Shown here: positions 37,515 to 46,604 of the stretch, one piece after another | Layout of the letters: each line of letters opens with the position of its first letter | Position numbering within the stretch: the stretch's first letter is position 1 | Origin: Enterobacter cloacae complex sp. ECNIH7 | GTDB taxonomy: Bacteria > Pseudomonadota > Gammaproteobacteria > Enterobacterales > Enterobacteriaceae | Length of the DNA stretch: 64,000 nt | Assembly (NCBI RefSeq): GCF_002208095.1 | Contig: NZ_CP017990.1 | Location: 3,782,001-3,846,000, forward strand | Reading direction: 5' to 3' | The notes under the pieces: model-generated | Database searches by the model: none | Seen by the model: only the letters and a program-made list of their open reading frames with translations | What the model was told of the DNA's origin: nothing | Position numbers and translations under genes: made by a program

Positions 37515-37938
37515 GTTTCACCGTCCACATTTCTTCGGGTTCGTCCGGCTCCGGCACCGCTTCAACGCTCGACACGCTGCCGTCAGTGCTGACCAGTACA
37601 CGCTCTGTCAACTGCAGTTTCAGGCTGATATCGCACACATCGTTGCGCAGAATATCCACTTCAAAGGTGAACAGTTTTTCGCGCAGCTCAGGGTTATTGA
37701 TAGCGTCCGGCTGGTTGTCATTTAGCCACAGCAGGACTGGAGCCATCAGCAGATTCTGGTCACCGCTGAAATCCTCGATCACCACGTTCAGGGTGTAGCG
37801 GTATTCCCATGACATGGAGCTGGCCCCGGTTGCCACCAGTGAACCGTTATCAACGAAAAGGTGCAGCTTGTCCGGGTTGTCGCGGACATAGGCAACCGCT
37901 TTATTCAGGGCGCTGCGTAAGGACTGCGGTTTGTTCAC
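37507..37938 (-). CDS. R: Tail completion protein R
   Basis: 143 residues from GTG 37,938 (NKPQSLRSALNKAVAYVRDNPDKLHLF). The frame extends to 38,022, but the start typical for gpR lies here. FVDNGSLVATGASSMSWEYRYTLNVVIEDFSGD parallels prophage 1 R. It overlaps the spanin gene lysC by 38 bases and S by 8. Confidence 0.87.
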   Translation of the reverse strand: MNKPQSLRSALNKAVAYVRDNPDKLHLFVDNGSLVATGASSMSWEYRYTLNVVIEDFSGDQNLLMAPVLLWLNDNQPDAINNPELREKLFTFEVDILRNDVCDISLKLQLTERVLVSTDGSVSSVEAVPEPDEPEEMWTVKRG

Positions 37939-38191
37939 TGTCTCGCTCCTGACACGCAATAATCGTGTCCACTTTGTCAGCACAGACCGCCCAGGCGGCC
38001 TCGGTTTCATCCAGCACAGCATTCAGATCGCCGTTACTGCGCGGCGCTGACCTTTCCAGGCGGCACTGCGTCACTCTGGGACAGCCACTCACGGTAAGCT
38101 GCACCTCCGGCGAGGGCCGGACGCTCCCGCAGCCGGATAATGTCAGCAGGCAAAGGAGTGTCAGCCCAGCGGCGCAAATCCTCGTTTTCAC
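37901..38191 (-). CDS. lysC: LysC-like o-spanin lipoprotein
   Basis: 96 residues. Signal peptide with lipobox LSGC (Cys about residue 21). TVSGCPRVTQC parallels the VVSGCPRVSLC of prophage 1 LysC. It begins inside lysB in another frame. Confidence 0.82.
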   Translation of the reverse strand: MKTRICAAGLTLLCLLTLSGCGSVRPSPEVQLTVSGCPRVTQCRLERSAPRSNGDLNAVLDETEAAWAVCADKVDTIIACQERDSEQTAVLTQRPE

Positions 38192-38459
38192 GTTTCAGTT
38201 CCTCGATCCGGCGCTGACGGCTTCGCAGCAGTGCGGTGGTCTGTTCCGCTGCCGCATAAAGCCGCGTCTGCTCCCGGCTGTTGGTTTCGGTCAGAATGGA
38301 CAGGCCGATCAGCTGGCTGTTTTTCTTCGTCAGCTCCTGCGCTTTGCTTTTCAGCGCCACGCCCTGCGTCTCGATGGTGTGGCTGGCATTGTTAAGCCGC
38401 CACGACTGCCAGCCCAGCGCCGCAAGTGACAGGGCCAGCACTACCGCCAGCGCACGCAT
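38034..38459 (-). CDS. lysB: LysB-like i-spanin
   Basis: 141 residues. N-terminal membrane anchor (about 3-18) followed by coiled-coil-rich sequence (RSRQRRIEELKRENEDLRRW). It pairs with LysC to fuse inner and outer membranes at lysis. Confidence 0.82.
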   Translation of the reverse strand: MRALAVVLALSLAALGWQSWRLNNASHTIETQGVALKSKAQELTKKNSQLIGLSILTETNSREQTRLYAAAEQTTALLRSRQRRIEELKRENEDLRRWADTPLPADIIRLRERPALAGGAAYREWLSQSDAVPPGKVSAAQ

Positions 38460-38836
38460 CAGGCCGCCATCGGCTCATGAAGCTGCGCGAGGGCAATCTG
38501 ATACAAAACCAGCGTCAGCAGGTAAAAGACCAGGGTGATCACCCATCCCGAAAACGCCAGGCACAGAACAATAAGCAGCCTGATTACCCATGTACGCACG
38601 GGTTTTACGGGGTGCGCCCTGAATTTCAGCAATGCCGCCCTGACCTCATCGCGCGCCCGATCTCCGGCGAACCACCCGACGGTGCACAGCGCAGCAAGCA
38701 GCCAGGCGAGGAAGCATGACACCCAGACAGACGCACCAACCAGACCCGGCGCACCGCTGCGCGGATACAGCAGGCTGATAACCAACAGCGCAACCCATGC
38801 CAGCTGGAAAAAAACGCTCATGACTTTCTTTTTCAT
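38459..38836 (-). CDS. lysA: LysA-like phage membrane protein
   Basis: 125 residues with hydrophobic segments near 7-23, 34-58 and 83-112 and basic links. It lies between lysozyme and spanins as P2 lysA does, so a role in lysis timing is likely by position. The overlap with lysB is one base. Confidence 0.62.
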   Translation of the reverse strand: MKKKVMSVFFQLAWVALLVISLLYPRSGAPGLVGASVWVSCFLAWLLAALCTVGWFAGDRARDEVRAALLKFRAHPVKPVRTWVIRLLIVLCLAFSGWVITLVFYLLTLVLYQIALAQLHEPMAA

Positions 38837-38840
38837 TCCG

Positions 38841-39350
38841 TTATGCTCCTTTTAAGCACCATGCCATTTCCCGCGCGCGGCGGTTGTCCAGCCCCTGATT
38901 AAACACACCTTTGACATATACCCAGCGCGGCAGCTGATGGCAGGCATCCGCCCAGCGCCGCTGGTTCAGCAACTTAACCAGCGTGGAGCTGCAGGCGTTG
39001 CCGGTGCCCACGTTGAAAGCAAACGACACCACCGCGTCATAGACCTTTTGCGGCATCGGCTGCACCACACATTTTTCCAGCGCCCGCTCCACGCGCAGCA
39101 CATTGGTGATAAGTCCCTGCGCCGCCTGCCGTTCCGTGATAGTTTTGCCCGGCACCACGCCTGACGTATTGCCGATCCCGTCAGTCCACACGCCCGCGCT
39201 GCACTGATAAGGCTGCAGGCGGCATCCCTCGTAATCGGCAATCAGTTTCAGCCCCTCAACGGAGGTATGAAGCGACTGGAAACCGGGCAGCGTGGCGGCG
39301 ATAGCCAGCACCGCCCCGACAAGGCAGCGCTTAACGATTGAAGGATTCAT
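38841..39350 (-). CDS. K: SAR-type endolysin (GH24 lysozyme)
   Basis: 169 residues from ATG 39,350 (MNPSIVKRCL), preceded by GGGGGGAA. The N-terminal weakly hydrophobic, Ala/Gly-rich segment (about 8-24) fits a signal-anchor-release domain. The catalytic pattern E-x8-C-x5-T is visible in DYEGCRLQPYQCSAGVWT, as in R21-type SAR endolysins. It degrades peptidoglycan once released from the membrane by the holin. Confidence 0.9.
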   Translation of the reverse strand: MNPSIVKRCLVGAVLAIAATLPGFQSLHTSVEGLKLIADYEGCRLQPYQCSAGVWTDGIGNTSGVVPGKTITERQAAQGLITNVLRVERALEKCVVQPMPQKVYDAVVSFAFNVGTGNACSSTLVKLLNQRRWADACHQLPRWVYVKGVFNQGLDNRRAREMAWCLKGA

Positions 39351-39546
39351 ATTCCCCCCGCGAAATTTTGCCGCCACGTAACAATTTGAAAGACTGGTGT
39401 TTGTAGTACCAGTTGATAGCCAGCATCAGCACACCAATCAGTACGCCGCCAACCGTTGACGCATCCTTGAGCGACAGATCGCCCAGCCATGCCAGCAGCA
39501 CGGCGATGCAGTAAGTGATAAAGGCGCTGATTCGTTCAAGCGTCAT
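39331..39546 (-). CDS. Y: Phage holin
   Basis: 71 residues with two hydrophobic segments (about 7-22 and 32-47) and a basic C-terminus (KHQSFKLLRGGKISR). It sits between X and the lysozyme, the position of the P2 holin Y. It would depolarise the membrane to activate the SAR endolysin. It overlaps the lysozyme start by 20 bases. Confidence 0.82.
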   Translation of the reverse strand: MTLERISAFITYCIAVLLAWLGDLSLKDASTVGGVLIGVLMLAINWYYKHQSFKLLRGGKISRGEYESFNR

Positions 39547-39549
39547 AAT

Positions 39550-39753
39550 TCAGTCCCATAGCTGGACGGTCTGCGCCGTGGTTGACGCCGTAATGTCCGG
39601 CAGCTCCACCTGCAGCCCGTGCGGTAAAAATGGGCCGTACTCAGCCAGCCCCGGATTTGCCTGCAGAACCTGCTCAGTGACACCCTGCGTACGCCCGTAA
39701 TGACGCCAGCAAAGCGCGTCCACCGTGTCATACTGATGCGCACGCACTTTCAT
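39550..39753 (-). CDS. X: Tail protein X (LysM-like)
   Basis: 67 residues. VRAHQYDTVDALCWRHYGRT and VLQANPGLAEYG-PFLPHGLQVELPD are the P2 gpX/LysM-like signature. It is a small tail component. The ATG overlaps the L stop. Confidence 0.92.
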   Translation of the reverse strand: MKVRAHQYDTVDALCWRHYGRTQGVTEQVLQANPGLAEYGPFLPHGLQVELPDITASTTAQTVQLWD

Positions 39754-40217
39754 CAGATAAGCTCCACCGTACAGTGCGCTGCATCCTGCACCCGGCTGAT
39801 AGCCCAGCGGGCATCACGCCACAGATCGCCGCTGGCCTCCGCCAGCTCCTCCCCTCGCTTCACACCTGACGCCGTGGCGTCATAGTCCTGATAACGCTCA
39901 TTGAGCATGGCGCGCGCCCAGCAAAAAACAGCGTTGTGGTAGTGCCGGATACGCTCGCTTTTGCCGTCCAGCATTTCTGCGGGAACCTCAGCAAGTGTCC
40001 GCCAGCCCAGCATCTGCTGACGGTTGCGGAAGTCGAACAGCTCAGCGTTAACCTCAGAAATTGCCGTCAGCACGACCTGCTTTAAACGCGGCTGCGTCAC
40101 CGTGCCGTCAGTGCGCATCACACTGCGAAATTCCGACAGATCCACATCAGGCCAGAACGGCGTATTTTTGATGACCTCCGCCTGTTCCGGTGCCTGTTCG
40201 GGCGCAACAAACTTCAT
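39753..40217 (-). CDS. L: Head completion protein L
   Basis: 154 residues from ATG 40,217 (MKFVAPEQAPEQAEVIKNTPFWPD), chosen because AGGAG lies eight bases upstream. The frame is open to 40,280. RSVMRTDGTVTQPRLKQVV is typical of P2 gpL, which seals the capsid connector after packaging. Confidence 0.88.
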   Translation of the reverse strand: MKFVAPEQAPEQAEVIKNTPFWPDVDLSEFRSVMRTDGTVTQPRLKQVVLTAISEVNAELFDFRNRQQMLGWRTLAEVPAEMLDGKSERIRHYHNAVFCWARAMLNERYQDYDATASGVKRGEELAEASGDLWRDARWAISRVQDAAHCTVELI

Positions 40218-40310
40218 GCGGCTTTCTCCTGAATAAGTGGGCGGTGGACGGAATTTTGATGTGGCAGTGCCTTTCGCCATTCCGTGCCGCCCGTGCGCGG
40301 GGCACGTTCG

Positions 40311-40961
40311 TTAGCGGCTGTCATTGCGCAGTCTGCGCTCCAGCTGCTGCTTTTCTTTTTTCACACCGCAGCGGGGATCAAGCTGCAGCGCATGGTTAAG
40401 GTGATTCAGGGCAGACGCCGGGTTGTTTTCGCTCAGTACAGCGCCGATGGCTTTATGCAGGCGCGCCCGCGACTGGTCCGGCATATCCAGATCGGTGGTC
40501 AGGTCCAGCGTCTGCAGAAGCAGATCGGCATCAAAACCGGCAGCGGCAAGCAGAGCGCTTTGCGCCGCGTCTGCCATTTCTTCTGCCAGCACGGTCTGCA
40601 CGTTACGGTTGCCCAGCGGCATCACCCAGCCATGGCGCAGCGCATGGCGCCCGATTTCGAGCGCACCGGCATAATCACCGGCGTCAATACGCCACAGCAT
40701 CACGTACATCAGCACGTCATCCTGCTGCGCACCTCCGGCAGCCAGCACGCCCTCCGCCCAGGCGGAATATTTCGGCAGCAGTTCCACCTTGATTTCCGCC
40801 TTTTTCACCGTGGACTGGACGCCCTTGAGGCGGCGGCGGTCTTCTGCCAGCTGCAGCAGCATCAGGTCATAGCCCGACGCATGGCGAACACTGCCGCCCT
40901 CACGGGCGGCCTGTTCGGCCTGAATGCGCAGGCGGTGCTGCCGTGCGGGACTCAGGCTCAT
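40311..40961 (-). CDS. M: Terminase small subunit / endonuclease M
   Basis: 216 residues. The N-terminal SPARQHRLRIQAEQAAR and ASGYDLMLLQLAEDRRRLK segments match P2 gpM, which with gpP recognises cos and makes the cohesive-end cuts. It lies between N and L. A candidate cos is at 47,670-47,688. Confidence 0.9.
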   Translation of the reverse strand: MSLSPARQHRLRIQAEQAAREGGSVRHASGYDLMLLQLAEDRRRLKGVQSTVKKAEIKVELLPKYSAWAEGVLAAGGAQQDDVLMYVMLWRIDAGDYAGALEIGRHALRHGWVMPLGNRNVQTVLAEEMADAAQSALLAAAGFDADLLLQTLDLTTDLDMPDQSRARLHKAIGAVLSENNPASALNHLNHALQLDPRCGVKKEKQQLERRLRNDSR

Positions 40962-40964
40962 GCG

Positions 40965-42026
40965 TTATTCCCCACCTTCCGGTGCCGCAGGCGCGCTGAA
41001 ATCACCGATTTCGATGTTTTCAACCAGCGCCGCGCAGCGGTAGTCCTCGACCACATACGCCTCGTTGACGGACTCAAAGTTTTCAATCCGGTCACGTTTC
41101 GGGTTGTCGATAACAGAACGGCGGCGGGTATCTTCCTGCCAGTAGATGGACAGGTTATCCAGACGGGTGATCAGCAGGGCATTTGCCGGGAAGTAAGGCG
41201 CACGCACGGCCTGCAGGCCGCCCATACGTTTCTGGCTGATGATCAGATCGGCGGCAATTTTCTCGCTGTTGTCCTGCTCTTTGTTGACCAGCGGGAAATA
41301 CTTGTCAGACAGCAGTTCACGTCCGCAGACGACAACCAGATCGTCATCATCCTGATAAACCGCGTCGATCAGCTCGTTGACGGCATCCATCACCACAGCG
41401 TCCAGGTTGGCATAGTCGCCTCCCTTGCCCACTTTGACCGCGCCTGCAGTCGTTGCACCGTCTTTTGTGGTGCTGCCCATGACGTGATCCGGCGCGTCTT
41501 CGCGGATTTTCTGCAGCCAGCCTTTATTGACGTCCTGCAGCAGCGGGTTTTCAGCACGGTTGGAGGTTTTGGCACGCTTCACGCCGTTAAAGCCGATCAT
41601 GATGCGGTCCAGCGCCTGACGCTTGACGATGGCGTTGCGGATACGCACCTGGAAGTCCTGGAACTTCGCCCACAGGTCCAGTTTTGCGTAGGTCAGCACC
41701 GTGTCAAAGTTGGTCTGTTCGCATTTGTATTCCACGTCTTCCATCAGCGTCGGATCGGTAGGCTCGCGCTCTTTGGTGGTGGTATCGGTGGTTCCGGCAA
41801 TGGTGCTGCCAACGCCCAGCCCCAGCAACTGCCCGGACTGCTCAGTGACCGGCGTGATGTTAATCAGCGTCAGGAAAGCGGCGGACTGCTGGATCTGGTC
41901 TTCCAGCGTCTGCTGCACGGACGGCTCCACGGTGAACTTGCTGGAGAGTTCTTCAATCTCCACACCGTTCAGGCGCGCCAGCTGCTGCAGGTAAGCGTTA
42001 AAGGCAAAGCGGGTTTTCTTTTTCAT
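40965..42026 (-). CDS. N: Major capsid protein N
   Basis: 353 residues. MKKKTRFAFNAYLQQLARLNGVE, the GLGVGSTIAGTTDT segment and RNAIVKRQALDRIMIGFNGVKRAKTSN match P2 gpN. N-terminal processing by the O protease is expected. A 677-residue open frame on the other strand across 40,284-42,317 is a shadow. Confidence 0.95.
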   Translation of the reverse strand: MKKKTRFAFNAYLQQLARLNGVEIEELSSKFTVEPSVQQTLEDQIQQSAAFLTLINITPVTEQSGQLLGLGVGSTIAGTTDTTTKEREPTDPTLMEDVEYKCEQTNFDTVLTYAKLDLWAKFQDFQVRIRNAIVKRQALDRIMIGFNGVKRAKTSNRAENPLLQDVNKGWLQKIREDAPDHVMGSTTKDGATTAGAVKVGKGGDYANLDAVVMDAVNELIDAVYQDDDDLVVVCGRELLSDKYFPLVNKEQDNSEKIAADLIISQKRMGGLQAVRAPYFPANALLITRLDNLSIYWQEDTRRRSVIDNPKRDRIENFESVNEAYVVEDYRCAALVENIEIGDFSAPAAPEGGE

Positions 42027-42042
42027 CGGGTTTTATGCTCCA

Positions 42043-42876
42043 TCAGCAATTGGTCAGGGTGCCTGCCGGTGCGTCACCGCCCGGCGCGCGCTGGCGGTAG
42101 TCTTTACGGCTGTCTTCGCTGCTCAGCTTTTGCTCAAGCTCGGCAAAGGCGGCCTGCTGCTCCTGCAGGGAGGACTCCAGCTCAGAAAGGCGCTTGTCCT
42201 GTTCGGACAGGGATTTATCCGTGCGCTCGCTCAGGTTCTGCTGCTCGGTGGCGACCAGTTCCACGGCTTTATGCACGTCGGAGAAACGCGCCTCATCGGT
42301 CTGCTCTTTTTTGGTGAACATCGCGGTGACGCGGGCAAAGAGGGACGGCTTTTCGTCCTGGGCTTCTTCCAGTTCGATCAGCGTTTCCACCGCTTCCGAA
42401 AACAGGTTTTCAGGGTTCTGCTTACGGTTCGCCAGCGGGTTATGCGCGGCGCTGGCGCTGAATGCCAGCATTTCGGTGCCGAGACTCGCAGGATCGTCCG
42501 TCGCACCCAGCCCCACAAGGTAGGCTTTGCCGGTGTCGGCAAACTTCGTGCTGACCTCCATGGAGGTGAAAAGCTTCTGGCCTTTCTTCACCAGTTCCAC
42601 CAGGGCGTCCGTGGGTTCGATATCGGCATAAAGCGCCATCTTGCCCGCCAGCGGCCCGTCCTTGATTTCTTCTGCAACCAGCCCCGTCACCCTGCCGTAG
42701 CGGTTAAAGGTGCTGTCCGGCAGATAAGACTTAATGTGCTCAAGGTTAATCAGCGCGGTATAAACCGTCGGGTTGTAGCTGGCAGCCATCTGTACCAGCC
42801 ATTCACGCTGGATTTCGCGCCCGTCAGTGGTGGCACCTTCCACCCCGATACGGAAACGCTTTGCTTTCACTGTCAT
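42043..42876 (-). CDS. O: Capsid scaffold and protease O
   Basis: 277 residues. The N-terminal half (FRIGVEGATTDGREI, SYNPTVYTALINLEH, NRYGRVTGL, AFSASAAHNP) is the serine-protease domain of P2 gpO. The C-terminal part (about 190-260) is Gln/Glu-rich coiled coil used for scaffolding. It processes N, O and Q during procapsid maturation. Confidence 0.93.
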   Translation of the reverse strand: MTVKAKRFRIGVEGATTDGREIQREWLVQMAASYNPTVYTALINLEHIKSYLPDSTFNRYGRVTGLVAEEIKDGPLAGKMALYADIEPTDALVELVKKGQKLFTSMEVSTKFADTGKAYLVGLGATDDPASLGTEMLAFSASAAHNPLANRKQNPENLFSEAVETLIELEEAQDEKPSLFARVTAMFTKKEQTDEARFSDVHKAVELVATEQQNLSERTDKSLSEQDKRLSELESSLQEQQAAFAELEQKLSSEDSRKDYRQRAPGGDAPAGTLTNC

Positions 42877-42954
42877 GAGCCGTGCTCCGTTAGAAAAAAC
42901 TTACTGGAGCCTTATGTTTGCGGTGATGGGGGGAGTGAAACAACGCGCGGCACT

Positions 42955-42972
42955 TGTACGGTAAACCACACA
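42955..42972. promoter_or_regulatory. Ogr/Delta box in the O/P divergent promoter region
   Basis: TGT-ACGGTAAACCAC-ACA, a perfect TGT-N12-ACA. The centre is 87 bases before the O start, allowing a leader of about 33 bases for the leftward unit. It is also 55 bases before the P start, so it could serve both directions. I see no second perfect box for P. Confidence 0.68.
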
Positions 42973-43018
42973 AACCGCAGCCGGGGAAAGCCGCCTGTCA
43001 AGGCCGTATGTTTGTGCC

Positions 43019-44785
43019 ATGAACACCACACTGACCCCCGCAGACCTCGATCCCCGTCGGCAGGCCATGCTGCTGTACTTTCAGGGATACCGCGTAGCCC
43101 GCATTGCTGAAATGCTGGGCGAGAAAGTTGCAACCGTTCACAGCTGGAAGAAGCGCGATAAATGGGGCGACTATGGGCCGCTGGATCAGATGCAGCTCAC
43201 CACCGCCGCACGTTACTGCCAGCTCATCATGAAGGAGCAGAAAGAAGGGAAAGACTTCAAGGAAATTGACCTGCTGGCGCGCCAGTCAGAGCGCCACGCC
43301 CGGATCGGTAAATTTAACGATGGCGGCAACGAAGCAGACTTAAACCCGAAAGTTGCCAACCGTAACAAAGGGCCACGCCGCCAGCCCGAAAAGAATGTTT
43401 TCACTGATGAACAGACTGAAAAACTGGAAGAAATTTTCCGCAACGGCATGTTTGAATATCAGCGCCACTGGTGGCAGGCAGGCGTAAAACACCGCATTCG
43501 CAACCTGCTTAAATCACGCCAGATCGGGGCAACATACTTTTTTGCTCGCGAAGCGCTGATTGACGCCATCACCACGGGGCGCAACCAAATTTTTCTCTCA
43601 GCCAGTAAGGCGCAGGCGCACGTTTTTAAGCAGTACATCATCGACTTTGCAAAAGAGGTGGATGTTGAGCTGAAAGGCGACCCGATGACGCTCAGCAACG
43701 GCGCGTGCCTGTACTTCCTCGGCACCAACGCCCGCACAGCGCAGAGCTACCACGGCAACCTGTACCTTGATGAATATTTCTGGATACCGAAATTCCAGGA
43801 GCTGCGCAAGGTTGCCTCCGGGATGGCCATTCACAAGAAATGGCGACAAACCTACTTCTCCACGCCGTCCAGCCTGACCCACAGTGCCTATCCGTTCTGG
43901 TCCGGCGCGCTGTTTAACCGGGGCCGTGCCAAAGCGGACAAGGTGGATATTGACCTGACCCACAGCAACCTTGCGCGCGGCCTGCTCTGCCCTGACGGAC
44001 AGTACCGCCAGATCGTCACCGTGGAGGATGCGGTACGCGGCGGCTGTAACCTGTTCGACCTCGACCAGCTGCGCATGGAGTACAGCCCGGACGAATACCA
44101 GAACCTGCTGATGTGCGAATTTATTGACGATCTGGCGTCAGTATTCCCGCTCAGCGAACTGCAGGCGTGCATGGTGGACAGCTGGGAAGTCTGGACCGAT
44201 TTTCAGGCTCTGGCGCTGCGCCCGTTTGGCTGGCGCGAAGTCTGGATCGGATACGACCCGGCGAAAGGCACGCAGAACGGTGACAGCGCCGGGTGCGTGG
44301 TGGTGGCACCGCCAACCGTGCCGGGCGGCAAGTTCCGCATTCTGGAGCGACACCAGTGGCGCGGGATGGACTTCCGCGCCCAGGCTGACGCCATTAAAAA
44401 ACTGACGCAGCAGTACAACGTGACCTATATCGGCATCGACTCGACCGGCGTCGGTCACGGTGTCTACGAGAACGTGAAAGCGTTCTTTCCCGCTGTCCGG
44501 GAGTTTGTCTACAACCCCAACGTCAAAAACGCCCTGGTGCTCAAGGCGTACGACATTATCAGCCACCGCCGTCTGGAGTTTGACGCCGGGCACACCGACA
44601 TTGCGCAGTCCTTTATGGCTATCCGCCGCGCCACCACCGCCAGCGGCAACCGCCCAACCTACGAAGCCAGCCGCAGCGAGGAAGCCAGCCATGCCGATTT
44701 GGCCTGGGCAACGATGCACGCACTGTTTAACGAACCGCTGCAGGGCGAATCCGCCAATACCAGCAATATTGTGGAGATTTTTTGA
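43019..44785 (+). CDS. P: Terminase large subunit (ATPase) P
   Basis: 588 residues. N-terminal helix-turn-helix-like region (RVARIAEMLGEKVATVHSWKKRDKW), Walker-A-like LLKSRQIGATYFFAREA (about 160-176), LYLDEYFWI Walker-B-like region (about 249-257), and a C-terminal nuclease-like part with GYDPAKG and IGIDSTGVGHGV. It drives DNA packaging with M. The stop overlaps the Q start. Confidence 0.95.
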   Translation: MNTTLTPADLDPRRQAMLLYFQGYRVARIAEMLGEKVATVHSWKKRDKWGDYGPLDQMQLTTAARYCQLIMKEQKEGKDFKEIDLLARQSERHARIGKFNDGGNEADLNPKVANRNKGPRRQPEKNVFTDEQTEKLEEIFRNGMFEYQRHWWQAGVKHRIRNLLKSRQIGATYFFAREALIDAITTGRNQIFLSASKAQAHVFKQYIIDFAKEVDVELKGDPMTLSNGACLYFLGTNARTAQSYHGNLYLDEYFWIPKFQELRKVASGMAIHKKWRQTYFSTPSSLTHSAYPFWSGALFNRGRAKADKVDIDLTHSNLARGLLCPDGQYRQIVTVEDAVRGGCNLFDLDQLRMEYSPDEYQNLLMCEFIDDLASVFPLSELQACMVDSWEVWTDFQALALRPFGWREVWIGYDPAKGTQNGDSAGCVVVAPPTVPGGKFRILERHQWRGMDFRAQADAIKKLTQQYNVTYIGIDSTGVGHGVYENVKAFFPAVREFVYNPNVKNALVLKAYDIISHRRLEFDAGHTDIAQSFMAIRRATTASGNRPTYEASRSEEASHADLAWATMHALFNEPLQGESANTSNIVEIF

Positions 44786-45831
44786 TGAGTGAACCAGAAG
44801 CCTTAACCAGCTCAACGCCAACAGAAGCTACGGCGCCTAAAAACGCAGGCGTAACTGCCGAGGCTTTCAGCTTTGGTGACCCGATCCCGGTGCTGGACCG
44901 CCGCGAGCTGCTGGACTATGTGGAATGCGTACAGATGGACAGATGGTATGAGCCGCCAGTAAGCTTTGACGGGCTGGCGCGAACCTACCGCGCCGCTGTA
45001 CATCACAGCTCACCGATAGCGGTTAAACGTGACATTCTCAGCAGTACGTACATCCCGCACCGCCTGCTCAGCCAGCAGGCTTTTGCCCGTTTCGTCCAGG
45101 ATTATCTGGTGTTCGGTAACGCCTATCTGGAAAAGCGCACCAACCGGCTCGGCGGCGTTCTCTCACTGGAGCCAGCACTGGCGAAGTACACACGCCGTGG
45201 CGTGGACCTCGACACCTACTGGTTTGTGCAGTACGGCCTGACCACGCAGCCCTATGAATTTACACAGGGCAACATTTTTCACCTTATGGAGCCGGATATT
45301 AACCAAGAGATTTACGGGCTGCCCGGCTATCTCTCCGCCATTCCGTCAACCTTGCTCAACGAGTCCGCCACGCTGTTCCGCCGGAAGTATTACATCAACG
45401 GCAGCCACGCGGGTTTCATCATGTACATGACCGACGCAGCACAGAACCAGGAGGATGTGAACAATATCCGCCAGGCAATGAAAAGCGCCAAAGGACCGGG
45501 TAACTTCCGCAACCTGTTTATGTATTCACCCAACGGTAAAAAGGACGGCATCCAGATCATCCCGTTATCGGAGGTTGCTGCTAAGGATGAGTTTCTGAAC
45601 ATCAAGAATGTGAGCCGTGATGACATGATGGCAGCACACCGCGTTCCACCGCAGATGATGGGGATTATGCCGAGTAATGTAGGAGGGTTTGGGGATGTAG
45701 AGAAGGCCAGCCGCGTCTTTGTCCGCAACGAACTGATACCTCTGCAGAAACGCCTACAGGAGTTGAACGACTGGCTGGGAGAGAAAATTATTAGTTTTGA
45801 ACCCTACACTTTAGAAATAACACCAGAATAA
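44785..45831 (+). CDS. Q: Portal protein Q
   Basis: 348 residues from ATG 44,785 (MSEPEALTS), overlapping the P stop as ATGA. EAFSFGDPIPVLDRRELLDYVEC, WYEPPVSFDGLARTYRAAVHHSSPI and HRVPPQMMGIMPSNVGGFGDVEKA are the P2 portal signature. It forms the dodecameric DNA entry channel. A bidirectional terminator follows. Confidence 0.95.
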   Translation: MSEPEALTSSTPTEATAPKNAGVTAEAFSFGDPIPVLDRRELLDYVECVQMDRWYEPPVSFDGLARTYRAAVHHSSPIAVKRDILSSTYIPHRLLSQQAFARFVQDYLVFGNAYLEKRTNRLGGVLSLEPALAKYTRRGVDLDTYWFVQYGLTTQPYEFTQGNIFHLMEPDINQEIYGLPGYLSAIPSTLLNESATLFRRKYYINGSHAGFIMYMTDAAQNQEDVNNIRQAMKSAKGPGNFRNLFMYSPNGKKDGIQIIPLSEVAAKDEFLNIKNVSRDDMMAAHRVPPQMMGIMPSNVGGFGDVEKASRVFVRNELIPLQKRLQELNDWLGEKIISFEPYTLEITPE

Positions 45832-45832
45832 A

Positions 45833-45858
45833 AAAAGCCACCTTTAACGGTGGCTTTT
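45833..45858. terminator. Bidirectional terminator between Q and the cargo operon
   Basis: AAAA-GCCACC-TTTAAC-GGTGGC-TTTT, symmetrical, between the convergent Q and HIRAN genes. It insulates phage late transcription from the cargo. Confidence 0.85.
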
Positions 45859-45863
45859 CTAGG

Positions 45864-46604
45864 CTATTCGATAGCCTCGAACTCATCCTGTAGAATTAGC
45901 GTTGACTGACAAGCCGAGTTTAGCTTTCCAGATAATTTACAAAGCAGCCGATAGTTATGCGGTGCATCATCGCTAATCTTTTCAACTGTTAAAGTGATTG
46001 ATTTTGAATCATTTAACAGCATTTTCTTGATGTCATTACTTAAATATCTAGGGCAATAACCGACAATTTCTGCGGGCTTATCAGCACGAACTACGACAGC
46101 ATCACCATCGTACTCGTTTTGAAGATCCAAGCAAAGACGCAAAATTTGCCCTGGTTTCAACTCAGAAACACGATCATTTGCCATCGAATTCAGATAGCTA
46201 AGACCATGCAAAAAGAAAAAGTGTTCAAATTTTCCCTCTGAATCAACTTCAATTTTCTTAAAAATCTGTAGTTGGTCAGTACTGCGTAAACCACCAGAAC
46301 GGGCCAAAATATCGATCGGATTTACGCTATCTTCCTCAAACCCAAGCCACTTAATAAAACTCGGATATTCTGGGCGTCTAGGGGACAAAAGACGGTTTTT
46401 AAAAAGAGGGAATAATTCTTCTGACACATAAGTTTCTCTGACATCAGTCATGCCGCTAAACTTGGTAAATTTAGTAGATTTAAGAGCACCTTTCGTGTAC
46501 TTAAAAACATACCCCGAATTGCGCTCTTGCAAGTTGCCGACGACATGCCAGTCTCTGGTATCTGGTGCCTGCCACGCAACGTAAACGGAGTTTGTATTAG
46601 TCAT
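45864..46604 (-). CDS. HIRAN-domain protein (prophage cargo, partner of HipA-like kinase)
   Basis: 246 residues. The N-terminal part (about 5-75: VYVAWQAPDTRDWHVVGNL, GYVFKYTKGA, SEELFPLFKNRLLSPRRPEY) resembles the N-terminal module that accompanies HipA-type kinases. The C-terminal part (about 125-225: HFFFLHGLSYL, LKPGQILRLCLDLQNEYDGDAVVV, EIVGYCPRYLSNDI) fits a HIRAN domain, a fold that in HLTF binds single-stranded 3' DNA ends. It overlaps the kinase gene by 8 bases, so the two are co-translated. Its AT-richness differs from the phage genes. A defence role is inferred. Confidence 0.72.
   Translation of the reverse strand: MTNTNSVYVAWQAPDTRDWHVVGNLQERNSGYVFKYTKGALKSTKFTKFSGMTDVRETYVSEELFPLFKNRLLSPRRPEYPSFIKWLGFEEDSVNPIDILARSGGLRSTDQLQIFKKIEVDSEGKFEHFFFLHGLSYLNSMANDRVSELKPGQILRLCLDLQNEYDGDAVVVRADKPAEIVGYCPRYLSNDIKKMLLNDSKSITLTVEKISDDAPHNYRLLCKLSGKLNSACQSTLILQDEFEAIE

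Noticed and set aside
40284..42317. 677-residue open frame on the + strand
   Set aside because: It lies opposite the capsid genes N, O and M, has arginine- and histidine-rich shadow-like composition and no family resemblance. The minus-strand genes are clear P2 homologues.
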